Shown one piece after another: positions 1 to 6,320 of a DNA stretch of 8,211 nucleotides. This DNA is from an uncultured Butyricicoccus sp. (lineage in GTDB: Bacteria > Bacillota > Clostridia > Oscillospirales > Butyricicoccaceae), in contig USSI01000052.1 in the NCBI GenBank assembly GCA_900557315.1, forward strand, positions 1 to 8,211, written 5' to 3'. Position 1 is the first letter of the stretch. Each line of letters opens with the position of its first letter. The notes under the pieces are model-generated. The model did not search any database, was not told the origin of the DNA, and was given only the letters and a program-made list of their open reading frames with translations. A program made the position numbers and the translations under genes.

Positions 1-1684
1 CCCAGATCCGCCCGCCGGGACGATCGTCTCCGGACGCGGCAACCTGCTTTGTGCCATCGACTCTGCCCGCCTCGTATTCGCTCATGATAAAGCGGACGCT
101 CTGTGAATAGCCCTCGAACAGTTCCTCCATACGGCGTATAGCGTCGATGCGGTGCTTCTTCGCGGTATAGTCGAGATAGACGGAGTTCGCCTTGTCGATG
201 TAATCCTGTTTCTTCCGCTTTTCCGCCTCGACTGACTCTTCGTGTTCCTTCGACTTCTCACGGAACTCCGCCGCCTTCGCGTCGTAATCCGCGATGACCT
301 TCACGGCTTTCTGTATGCGGTCCTCGAGGAGCGCTATGCTCTCCGAATATTTCGCGATATCGCTCTCTATCGACGCCGTCTTCTCGCCGTCGCTCTTCTC
401 GGTCGCGTCGAGGACGGACAGACGGATCTTCAATTCTACAAGGCGGTCCTCTTTCTTCTTCTGCTCCGCGTGCTGGTCGTCGAGCTTCTTCGCGAGATCG
501 GCTCGTTTTGCGTGGAGAACAGCGGTGTCCGCCTCGAGCTTTGTCATTTTTTCCGCGAGCTCTGTCTCCCACTCACGCGAGTTCTCAAGATTTTTCTTCT
601 TCTCTTCGAGAACCCTTTCGAGCTCCGCCTGCTTTTCCGCGAGCTTTTCTCTCGACGCCTCGCGCTCTGAGATCTGCGCTTTTCTGTGCGCGATATCATT
701 CTCGGTCAGCTTTATTGAGCTGTCAAACTCGTGCTGGCGCTTCGACTCGGCGTCAATCGCACTCTGGAGCTTTTCGTATTTATACTTTGATTCCTGAGAC
801 GCCTCAAAAACCCGTTCGTTCTGATTCTCGAGGGTCGCGAGCGCCTCGGACGCGATGTCAAGCTCTGTCTTCGCAAGTGTCAGCCTGTCGTTCGCGGCTT
901 TGAGCTCATCCGCGAGCTTATCCGAATCATGCAGCCAGAGGGCTATGTCGTCGCGCTTCTTTATTTCGTAATACTCGAGATATCTCTTCGCCCGCTCGCT
1001 TTCCTTTTCGAGCGGTCCTACGCGACCCTCGAGTTCGGACATTATGTCACTGAGCCTCGTCAGATTCTCGTCGACCGACGCGAGCTTGTCTTCAGCCTCT
1101 TCCTTTTTGTACCGGTATTTCGATATTCCGGCTGCCTCCTCGAAGATCGCCCGGCGATCCTCGCTGCGCTGAGATATGATCTCCGCGATACGCCCCTGTC
1201 CGATTATCGAGTAACCCTCTCGTCCGACGCCGGTGTTCATGAAGAGCTCATGTATATCGCGCAGTCTCACGGGTCGGCGGTTTATGAAATATTCACTCTC
1301 ACCGCGGCGCAGATAGCGTCTCGTGACGATAACCTCGTCGCTGTCGTACTCCATGAGCCTGTCCGAATTGTCGAACGTCACCGAAACCTCGGCGAAATTC
1401 ATCTGCCGCCTGTCGTCGGTTCCGCCGAAAATAACGTCTTCCATGCGGTTTCCGCGTATCGACTTCGAGGACACCTCGCCGAGCACCCAGCGCATCGCGT
1501 CGGATATATTCGACTTTCCGCTCCCGTTCGGCCCGACGACGACCGTCGCTCCGACGACCGAATCCGCGCCGCCGGAGATGGCGCCGAGGCCCTGCTGCGC
1601 GCCGCTCTGCAGCAGTACGACGACGATCAGGAACAGGCTTGCAACGATCATTACGATCGAAAGAGCGATTTGTGCGGTAGTCAT
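1..1684 (-). CDS. smc: Chromosome segregation ATPase SMC, N-terminal half, fused in frame to a SecG start (partial, runs off left edge)
   Basis: The frame from ATG at 1684 is open for 561 codons to the window edge. SMC is the chromosome-condensing ATPase that works with ScpA/ScpB in the cytoplasm. From residue 45 the match to bacterial SMC is clear: Walker A GPNGSGKS (51-58, Lys57) followed by SDAMRWVLGE, then MEDVIFGG (81-88), TRRYLRRGESEYFINRRP (121-138), the Q-loop GQGRI (162-166, Gln163) and EDRRAIFEEAAGISKYR (175-191). A charged coiled coil spans about 190-515, and the approach to the hinge (FEGYSQSVRFIM, RIWG) is at the edge. The C-terminal half, with signature motif and Walker B, lies outside the window. 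The usual first ~24 residues (the MxLKxLxxxGFKSFA strand region) are absent; residues 1-42 look like SecG instead. ATA is about 15 of 32 Ile codons, unlike the neighbours. SMC identity is near certain; whether the fused protein exists is doubtful. Confidence 0.88.
   Translation of the reverse strand, partial: MTTAQIALSIVMIVASLFLIVVVLLQSGAQQGLGAISGGADSVVGATVVVGPNGSGKSNISDAMRWVLGEVSSKSIRGNRMEDVIFGGTDDRRQMNFAEVSVTFDNSDRLMEYDSDEVIVTRRYLRRGESEYFINRRPVRLRDIHELFMNTGVGREGYSIIGQGRIAEIISQRSEDRRAIFEEAAGISKYRYKKEEAEDKLASVDENLTRLSDIMSELEGRVGPLEKESERAKRYLEYYEIKKRDDIALWLHDSDKLADELKAANDRLTLAKTELDIASEALATLENQNERVFEASQESKYKYEKLQSAIDAESKRQHEFDSSIKLTENDIAHRKAQISEREASREKLAEKQAELERVLEEKKKNLENSREWETELAEKMTKLEADTAVLHAKRADLAKKLDDQHAEQKKKEDRLVELKIRLSVLDATEKSDGEKTASIESDIAKYSESIALLEDRIQKAVKVIADYDAKAAEFREKSKEHEESVEAEKRKKQDYIDKANSVYLDYTAKKHRIDAIRRMEELFEGYSQSVRFIMSEYEAGRVDGTKQVAASGDDRPGGRIW
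1559..1684 (-). pseudogene. secG: SecG translocase subunit, 5' fragment only (first membrane helix and start of loop)
   Basis: SecG is a small (about 70-80 residue) two-helix membrane subunit of the SecYEG protein translocase. The first 42 residues of the long frame fit its start: MTTAQIALSIVMIV leads a hydrophobic helix to about residue 25, followed by the family's loop signature LLQSGAQQGLGAISGGADS (24-42). The second helix never appears, because the frame continues as SMC. The start is well supported: GGAGG (plus-strand complement 1695-1699) lies about 10 bases upstream of ATG, and a promoter precedes it. All five Ile codons here are ATC, as in the right-hand genes and unlike the SMC part. 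In SecG topology the segment after helix 1 is cytoplasmic, so a real fusion would place the SMC head on the cytoplasmic side. Either the gene is broken, or the contig is mis-joined and the rest of secG lies elsewhere. Confidence 0.72.
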
Positions 1685-1766
1685 GGTAACAATTCCTCCC
1701 GTTTGATTGTTTATTTCCATCCGTTATCGCATCCGGTTTCCCGGTGCGCATAATTGCGTACATGAT

Positions 1767-1795
1767 ACTTTATCACAATACGCACGGTTTTTCAA
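1767..1795 (-). promoter_or_regulatory. Sigma-A promoter of secG
   Basis: On the minus strand, TTGAAA (complement of 1790-1795) is followed after 17 bases by TAAAGT (complement of 1767-1772). That gives five of six and four of six consensus bases at ideal spacing. Transcription would start near 1760, leaving a leader of about 75 bases before ATG 1684. A short inverted repeat, TGATA-CTT-TATCA (1763-1775), covers the -10 box and could be an operator. No terminator is evident between the gene ending at 1803 and this promoter, so read-through is possible. Confidence 0.55.
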
Positions 1796-1802
1796 GTATT
1801 TT

Positions 1803-2312
1803 TTACAGAAACGGCTTGAGAATGTTTTTCAGCGACTCGCCCATGCGGTTGGTGTGCAGCCGGCGCCCGTCCAGCTCGACCACCGCCATGCGCACGGAGG
1901 ACCAGCCCTGCCCGCGCGAACTGAAATCGCGGCCGCCCGACAGCTTTTTGAGTTTTTTCTGCACCGCCCGGTCGATCGACCCTGTGACCAGGATGACCGA
2001 GACCATGGAAAATTCATGCGTACTGTCCGGCTTTACCAGTTCGAGTTCGGCCTCCACCGCGTAATCCCACCAGTCCGCCAGCGCTTTTTCGTCCAGATTG
2101 GGCACGGCGAACAGCAGCCGGTATTCATGCGCATGGGTGGAGCCGCCCGTCGGGACCAGGCCGAAGATGCGGCGCGCGCTGTCCAGCCCGAAGCTGCTGA
2201 GCACCGCCGCCGTGCGCCCGGCGACCTGCACATTCTGCTTGGAGACAAACGCGCTGTCCTGCCCGGCGGTCATGCGGTCACGGAAGGCCACAAATTCTGT
2301 TGAAAAGTCCAT
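1803..2312 (-). CDS. Unrecognised 169-residue cytoplasmic protein, second gene of the nucleotidyltransferase operon
   Basis: I do not recognise the family. The start ATG at 2312 is preceded by AAGGAG (complement 2322-2327), which overlaps the TAA stop of the upstream nucleotidyltransferase gene (2326-2328). The two are therefore probably translationally coupled and co-transcribed. The protein has no signal peptide and no membrane segment. It looks like a mixed alpha/beta domain: an N-terminal helical stretch (1-25), a hydrophobic/basic middle (FGLDSARRIFGLVP, 41-54), an EYRLLFAVPN strand (63-72), WWDYAVEAEL (81-90), a buried-strand-like FSMVSVILVTG (101-111), a Lys-rich helix (AVQKKLKKL, 116-124) and a basic C-terminus. 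Codon use matches the nucleotidyltransferase. Its position suggests a helper or regulator of that enzyme, but this is inference from gene order alone. That it is a real gene is well supported by length, ribosome binding site and operon context. Confidence 0.8.
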   Translation of the reverse strand: MDFSTEFVAFRDRMTAGQDSAFVSKQNVQVAGRTAAVLSSFGLDSARRIFGLVPTGGSTHAHEYRLLFAVPNLDEKALADWWDYAVEAELELVKPDSTHEFSMVSVILVTGSIDRAVQKKLKKLSGGRDFSSRGQGWSSVRMAVVELDGRRLHTNRMGESLKNILKPFL

Positions 2313-2325
2313 TGTTTTCCGCTCC

Positions 2326-3240
2326 TTACAGGTCCGCGGGGTATTCGCCCTGTGCGGTCATGTCCGCAATCGCGGCGCACACGGTGGGCTTGTCCTCGCG
2401 ATAGGTCACGCCGAACCAGCGCGCGGTCGTGGTCAGCACCTTTGCCGTCGCCCGGTCCGCGCGGATCAGTTCGTCCACCGCGAAGGGCAGGTAATACTCG
2501 GCCTTCATCGGGTTCTGCGGCAGCTTCTCCGCGAAAAAGCGGCGCAGGCCGTCGTCCAGCGAGGGCAGGAACGACGGCGTAAAGCCCCACAGGTTGAGCG
2601 ACACCGGCGTACCCGCCGGGATTTCGCCCGCGGGCGCATCGCCGTCCGCGGCGTAGACGATGCGGCCGTCCGCCCCGCGCGAGATCGCGGTGCGCTCGAC
2701 AATGCCGGTCAGCAGACCGTTTCCGTCCACCGTGCACACGCCGCGTGACACCGTGCCGTTGTCGGTCAGCGTGTTCTCCACCTGATAGCCCACCATGCAG
2801 TAACGGTACTTGCCGTCGTCCTGCGCAGCGGACAGGTAATCGTACATCTTGCGGAATGCATCCGCGCCGTAAAAATCATCCGCATTGATGACCGCAATCG
2901 GCGCGCCGGCGGTCAGCTCCCGCGCGCACCAGACCGCGTGCGCGGTGCCGAGCGGCTTTTCCCGGCCCTCGGGCGCGTGCAGCCCGTCCGGCAGGCGGTC
3001 CAGCGTCTGGTAGGCGTAGTCCACCTGCATGAAGCGGCGGGCCTTGCGGCCGATCGCATCCTCGAACGCCTCGTGCAGTTCGGGGCGGATGATAAACACC
3101 ACCCGCTCGAAGCCCGCGCGGTGCGCGTCATAAACCGAGTAGTCCAGGATGATCTGCCCGTTCGGGCCGACCGGGTCGATCTGCTTGAGCCCGCCGTAAC
3201 GCATCCCCGCCGCCATAATCACCAAAACCGGCTTTGCCAT
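2326..3240 (-). CDS. NTP-transferase / sugar-1-phosphate nucleotidyltransferase family protein
   Basis: The 304-residue protein belongs to the nucleotidyltransferase superfamily (GT-A fold) that couples NTPs to sugar phosphates, usually for cell-surface polymers. Visible motifs are the N-terminal strand and binding loop (PVLVIMAAGMRYGGLKQIDP, 4-23), IILDYSVYDAHRAGF (30-44), PLGTAHAV (96-103), the metal-site strand VINADDFYG (117-125, Asp121/Asp122), NLWGFTPSFLP (216-226), and WFGVTYREDK (275-284). The length fits the family. The start at 3240 has AAAGGAG about nine bases upstream. The binding loop reads AAGM-RYGG, whereas related proteins as I remember them read AAGMGSRYGG, so two residues (Gly-Ser) seem missing. 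The downstream 169-residue gene is coupled to it, and pyruvate kinase is divergent. The sugar and nucleotide cannot be told from sequence. The family call is secure; activity is uncertain because of the loop gap. Confidence 0.88.
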   Translation of the reverse strand: MAKPVLVIMAAGMRYGGLKQIDPVGPNGQIILDYSVYDAHRAGFERVVFIIRPELHEAFEDAIGRKARRFMQVDYAYQTLDRLPDGLHAPEGREKPLGTAHAVWCARELTAGAPIAVINADDFYGADAFRKMYDYLSAAQDDGKYRYCMVGYQVENTLTDNGTVSRGVCTVDGNGLLTGIVERTAISRGADGRIVYAADGDAPAGEIPAGTPVSLNLWGFTPSFLPSLDDGLRRFFAEKLPQNPMKAEYYLPFAVDELIRADRATAKVLTTTARWFGVTYREDKPTVCAAIADMTAQGEYPADL

Positions 3241-3359
3241 TTCGATTTCTCCTTTTGCACAGCAAAAGTGCTGTATTTTTCAATATTTTCCACCAGCCCG
3301 CGTCTTTGCGCGGCTGATTAATATGTTTAATCCGCTCTGTCCAATGGAATACTTTCATT

Positions 3360-3388
3360 ATTATACAGGAGCGTATCAGAAAACACAA
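3360..3388 (-). promoter_or_regulatory. Sigma-A promoter of the nucleotidyltransferase operon
   Basis: Reading the minus strand, TTGTGT (complement of 3383-3388) is followed after exactly 17 bases by a perfect TATAAT (complement of 3360-3365). Transcription would start near 3353 and give a leader of about 110 bases. The leader contains a GATTAA/TTAATC inverted repeat and a GC-rich imperfect stem (around 3290-3335). A 7-bp hairpin with a 3-base loop at 3252-3268 touches the ribosome binding site. Confidence 0.7.
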
Positions 3389-3456
3389 GATGTTTGCACG
3401 GCGCACCCCTTTTTTTGTCGAAAAACATGAAAATCATCCGGCCGCTTTGCGAATGA

Positions 3457-3485
3457 TTGCAAAACGGTAAAAAAACTGCTAAAAT
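3457..3485 (+). promoter_or_regulatory. Sigma-A promoter of pyk
   Basis: TTGCAA (3457-3462) and TAAAAT (3480-3485) are separated by 17 bases, matching four of six and five of six consensus bases. Transcription would begin near 3492, leaving a leader of about 50 bases that contains GAGAGGA (3527-3533) just before ATG 3541. Confidence 0.6.
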
Positions 3486-3540
3486 GTTGCTGTTAAAATC
3501 ATATCAAAGTGTAAATCGTATTTGCAGAGAGGAATTTTCG

Positions 3541-5004
3541 ATGCGCAAAACAAAAATCATCTGTACGCTCGGTCCGGCAACCGATCCGGTTCTTCCCGAG
3601 CTCATCAAAGCGGGCATGAACGTTGCCCGTATGAACTTCAGCCACGGTTCCCACGAAGAGCATAAAGCCCGCATGGACGCGGTCAAGGCCGCGCGCGCCG
3701 AGCTGGGCCTGCCGGTCGGCATCATGCTCGACACCAAGGGCCCGGAAATCCGCACCAAGACCTATAAAGACGGCAAGATCGAAATCGTCGAGGGCCAGGA
3801 ATTCATCCTGACCACCCGTGACGTCGAGGGCGACGCGGGCATCGTCTCGATCACCTACGACGGCCTGCCGGGCGATGTGCAGGTCGGCACCCGCATCCTG
3901 ATCGACGACGGCCTTGTTGCATTCGAAGTCACCGAAATCCGCGACGGCACGGATATCGTCTGCCGCGCGCTCAACGGCGGCCCGCTGTCCAACCGCAAGT
4001 CCATCAACGTGCCCGGCATCAGCCTGAACATGCCCTTCGTCTCCCAGAAGGACCGCGAGGACATCGAGTTCGGCCTTTCCCAGGGCATCGACTTTATCGC
4101 CGCTTCCTTCACCCGCACCGCGCAGGACGTGCGCGACATCAAGGCCATCCTCAAGGCGCACGGCCAGGAGGATGTCGAGATCATCGCCAAGATCGAGAAC
4201 ATGGAAGGCGTCAACAACATCCAGGAAATCCTGGACGAGGCCAACGGCGTCATGGTCGCCCGCGGCGACCTGGGCGTTGAGGTCCCCTTCGAGGAGCTGC
4301 CCGAAATCCAGAAGAGCATCATCAAAATCTGCATCTCCCGCGGCAAGCGCGTCGTCACTGCAACCCAGATGCTTGAGAGCATGGCGAAGAACCCGCGCCC
4401 GACCCGCGCAGAGGTTTCCGACGTCGCCAACGCGGTGTACGACGGCACCAGCGCCATCATGCTGTCCGGCGAGACCTCGGTCGGCAAGTATCCGGTCGAG
4501 ACCGTCCAGACCATGAGCATGATCGCGGAGAACGCGGAGAAGACCATCCACTATGACCGCCGCCGCGCCACCCGCCTCGAGTTCCAGAACATGAACGTTT
4601 CGGGCGACCTCAAGACGCTGGCCATCTCGCACGCGACCTGCTCCACCACCGCCGACCTCGGCGCGAAGTGCATCGTTGCCTTTACCGAAGCGGGTTCGAC
4701 CGCGCGCGCGGTATCGACCTACCGCCCGGGCGCGCCGATCATCGCCGCAACCCCGTGCGAAAAGACCTTCAACCGCCTGACCATGTCCTGGGGCGTTACC
4801 CCGGTCATGGTGTCCCGCCATCCGAAATCCGGCACCGAACTGTATGACCTCTCTGAGCAGGCTGCCATCTCGGCGCTCGACCTGCGTGTGGGCGATATCA
4901 TCACCATCACCGCAGGCATGCCGGTCGGCCACGTCAACTACACCAATACCCTGCGCGTGCACCAGCTGACCGAGCGTTCGTTCGCGCAGTTCGTACAGGA
5001 CTGA
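3541..5004 (+). CDS. pyk: Pyruvate kinase (short form, probably K+-dependent)
   Basis: This 487-residue cytoplasmic enzyme catalyses the last step of glycolysis: phosphoenolpyruvate + ADP to pyruvate + ATP. The start at 3541 is chosen because RKTKIICTLGPA is the family's N-terminus and GAGAGGA lies just upstream; the ATG at 3457 would add 28 unrelated residues and overlap the promoter. Motifs: GMNVARMNFSHGSHEEH (25-41), LDTKGPEIRT (63-72), the active-site signature EIIAKIENMEG (213-223, catalytic Lys217, metal ligand Glu219), VARGDLGVE (239-247, metal ligand Asp243), and TATQMLESM (273-281, Thr275). Glu69 in TKGPE is the residue that marks K+-dependent pyruvate kinases, where K+-independent ones carry Lys; this is inference from the family. 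The B domain is about 70-170 and the C-terminal regulatory domain 345-487. It lacks the extra PEP-utilizer-like C-terminal domain of Bacillus-type enzymes. Ile is always ATC. The downstream LCP gene starts four bases after its stop. Confidence 0.98.
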   Translation: MRKTKIICTLGPATDPVLPELIKAGMNVARMNFSHGSHEEHKARMDAVKAARAELGLPVGIMLDTKGPEIRTKTYKDGKIEIVEGQEFILTTRDVEGDAGIVSITYDGLPGDVQVGTRILIDDGLVAFEVTEIRDGTDIVCRALNGGPLSNRKSINVPGISLNMPFVSQKDREDIEFGLSQGIDFIAASFTRTAQDVRDIKAILKAHGQEDVEIIAKIENMEGVNNIQEILDEANGVMVARGDLGVEVPFEELPEIQKSIIKICISRGKRVVTATQMLESMAKNPRPTRAEVSDVANAVYDGTSAIMLSGETSVGKYPVETVQTMSMIAENAEKTIHYDRRRATRLEFQNMNVSGDLKTLAISHATCSTTADLGAKCIVAFTEAGSTARAVSTYRPGAPIIAATPCEKTFNRLTMSWGVTPVMVSRHPKSGTELYDLSEQAAISALDLRVGDIITITAGMPVGHVNYTNTLRVHQLTERSFAQFVQD

Positions 5005-5008
5005 TCCT

Positions 5009-6247
5009 ATGTCTCTCAAACGCTTCCAGCGCAGGCTCGTCCGCGTGCTTACCGTTCTTGTGGCATTATCCATCGTCTTTTGCGCCGGCCTGTATTTTTA
5101 CCGCACTTTCCTCGGCTATAACTACGATTCCACCCTGTCCGGGGAGGACCTTGCCGCAGGCATCAAGGCGGATGAAAACATCACGAATATCGCGCTGTTC
5201 GGCCTGGATACCCGCGAGGGCGACACCCAGAGCCACTCGGACTGCATGATGATCGTCACCGTGGACAACACCCGCGGCAAGATCAAGCTCATCAGCCTGA
5301 TGCGCGACTCGCTGGTCGATATCGACGGCTATGGCGAGAACAAGCTCAACGCCGCGTACTTCCTCGGCGGGCCGAGCCTTGCCATCCGCACGATCAACGA
5401 GAACTTCGGCACGGACATCACCGAATATATCGCGGTCAACTTTGAGCAGCTGGTCGAGATCATTGATGCGCTGGGCGGCGTGGAGATTAACGTCGAAACC
5501 ACGGCCGAACTCGAGGAGCTCAACCGCGTCATCCGAGATTACGGCATCGAGCAGGGCCAGACGTTCGTCGGCGTGGAAAACACCGGCCTGCAGACGCTCG
5601 ACGGCGTGCAGGCGCTGTGCTACGGCCGCATCCGCAAGGGCGGCACGGGCGACGACTGGGCCCGCGTGGAGCGCCAGAGCATTGTCATGGAGGCGATGTT
5701 CTCCAAGGTGCAGTCCATGAGCGCCAGCCAGCTGATCGGCCTGATGCAGAAGCTGATGCCCTATGTGACCACCTCGCTCTCCCCGACCGAGATCGCGCCG
5801 CTGATCGTCGGCGCAGTGCAGAACGGCATGCCCGCAATCGAGCACACGCGCGTACCGCTGGACGGCGAGTGGAATTACTACGGCTCCTCCAGTGAGTACA
5901 TCCTGTACGACACCGATGTCGCCGCCGACCACATCGAGCAGTATATTTATAACGATGTGTTCCCGGGCGATACCTCGTCCGCCGGCACCGAAACCGGTGC
6001 AGACGGCACGGACACTTCCAATTCCAGCACTGGCGCCAACGAACCGCTCGGCGGCATTGATTTCGACGAGCCGCCCACCGGCCCGATGACCGCCGACGGC
6101 AGCTCCTCCTCCGGCAGCACGGACGACCCCGCTTCGCTTGCCGAAGAGGGCGGCTGGTACGACCCCGCCACCGGCGACTATTACGATTCGGACGGCGACC
6201 GGTATTACCTGGACGAATCCGGCACCCGCGTCTACTACGGCGACTGA
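5009..6247 (+). CDS. LytR-CpsA-Psr (LCP) family cell-wall glycopolymer ligase with Tyr/Asp-rich tail
   Basis: LCP proteins transfer phosphate-linked glycopolymers (teichoic acid, capsule or similar) from a lipid carrier to peptidoglycan outside the membrane. The 412-residue protein has a basic N-terminus (KRFQRRLVR), one membrane helix (about 11-33, in-to-out signal anchor) and an extracellular LCP domain (about 58-315). Motifs: NIALFGLDTRE (60-70, Asp67, Arg69), SHSDCMMIVTVD (75-86, Asp78), LISLMRDSLVDI (94-105, Arg99/Asp100), ENKLNAAYF (110-118), VNFEQLVEIIDALGGVEI (143-160), LDGVQALCYGRIRK (197-210, Arg207/Arg209) and WARVERQ (217-223, Arg219/Arg222). These cover the acidic and Arg residues that bind polyprenyl phosphate and Mg2+. 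Residues 320-380 form a Ser/Thr/Gly/Asp linker, and 383-412 a tail rich in Tyr and Asp. The start lies four bases after pyk, with AGGA (4997-5000) inside the pyk end, suggesting coupling. The acceptor and polymer are unknown. Confidence 0.93.
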   Translation: MSLKRFQRRLVRVLTVLVALSIVFCAGLYFYRTFLGYNYDSTLSGEDLAAGIKADENITNIALFGLDTREGDTQSHSDCMMIVTVDNTRGKIKLISLMRDSLVDIDGYGENKLNAAYFLGGPSLAIRTINENFGTDITEYIAVNFEQLVEIIDALGGVEINVETTAELEELNRVIRDYGIEQGQTFVGVENTGLQTLDGVQALCYGRIRKGGTGDDWARVERQSIVMEAMFSKVQSMSASQLIGLMQKLMPYVTTSLSPTEIAPLIVGAVQNGMPAIEHTRVPLDGEWNYYGSSSEYILYDTDVAADHIEQYIYNDVFPGDTSSAGTETGADGTDTSNSSTGANEPLGGIDFDEPPTGPMTADGSSSSGSTDDPASLAEEGGWYDPATGDYYDSDGDRYYLDESGTRVYYGD

Positions 6248-6267
6248 GCTGCTATTCTGAATGACCC

Positions 6268-6295
6268 AAACGGCTTTCCAACCGGAAAGCCGTTT
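6268..6295 (+). terminator. Perfect 12-bp hairpin after the LCP gene
   Basis: AAACGGCTTTCC (6268-6279) and GGAAAGCCGTTT (6284-6295) pair perfectly around the loop AACC. It begins 20 bases after the LCP stop. The U-tract is weak (TTT at the base of the stem, then GTCTGC), so it may terminate only partly and let some transcription reach the M16 gene, for which I saw no separate promoter. Because the left arm begins with AAA it could also act on the opposite strand. Confidence 0.75.
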
Positions 6296-6320
6296 GTCTG
6301 CATAAAAAGGTTGTGAAAAT

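Larger units (their letters stand above)
3241..3540. promoter_or_regulatory. Divergent intergenic control region between the nucleotidyltransferase operon and pyk
   Basis: This 300-base stretch has no credible gene; the minus-strand frame starting at 3406 is merely an out-of-frame shadow. It holds two back-to-back sigma-A promoters, whose -35 boxes (3383-3388 and 3457-3462) are separated by 68 bases, including a T-run/A-run pair (3410-3416 and 3421-3425) of the kind that bends DNA. The left part is the structured leader of the minus-strand operon and the right part the short leader of pyk. I saw no recognisable riboswitch, T-box or CRE-like operator, though a degenerate one cannot be excluded by eye. 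Confidence 0.6.

Noticed and set aside
242..1753. Long plus-strand open frames (242-670, 294-797, 508-903, 929-1753)
   Set aside because: They are antisense to the unmistakable SMC frame, have biased Ser/Phe/Arg or Leu/Arg composition, show no domain or ribosome binding site, and arise because GC-rich coding DNA has few stops in other frames.
1299..1763. Minus-strand frame of 154 residues starting at 1763
   Set aside because: It overlaps the SecG/SMC frame on the same strand in another phase, is dominated by Arg, and its start lies at the promoter -10 region.
3128..3406. 92-residue minus-strand frame in the divergent region
   Set aside because: It covers the promoter leader and then reads the nucleotidyltransferase in the wrong frame; it has no family resemblance.
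3457..3540. Upstream ATG at 3457 as pyruvate kinase start
   Set aside because: It falls in the probable -35 region, has no ribosome binding site, and would add 28 residues absent from the family; ATG 3541 has GAGAGGA and the expected N-terminus.
3499..5073. 524-residue minus-strand frame opposite pyruvate kinase
   Set aside because: Pure antisense shadow of pyk: Asp/Gly/Val-rich with no motif, while pyk on the other strand is complete with all catalytic residues.
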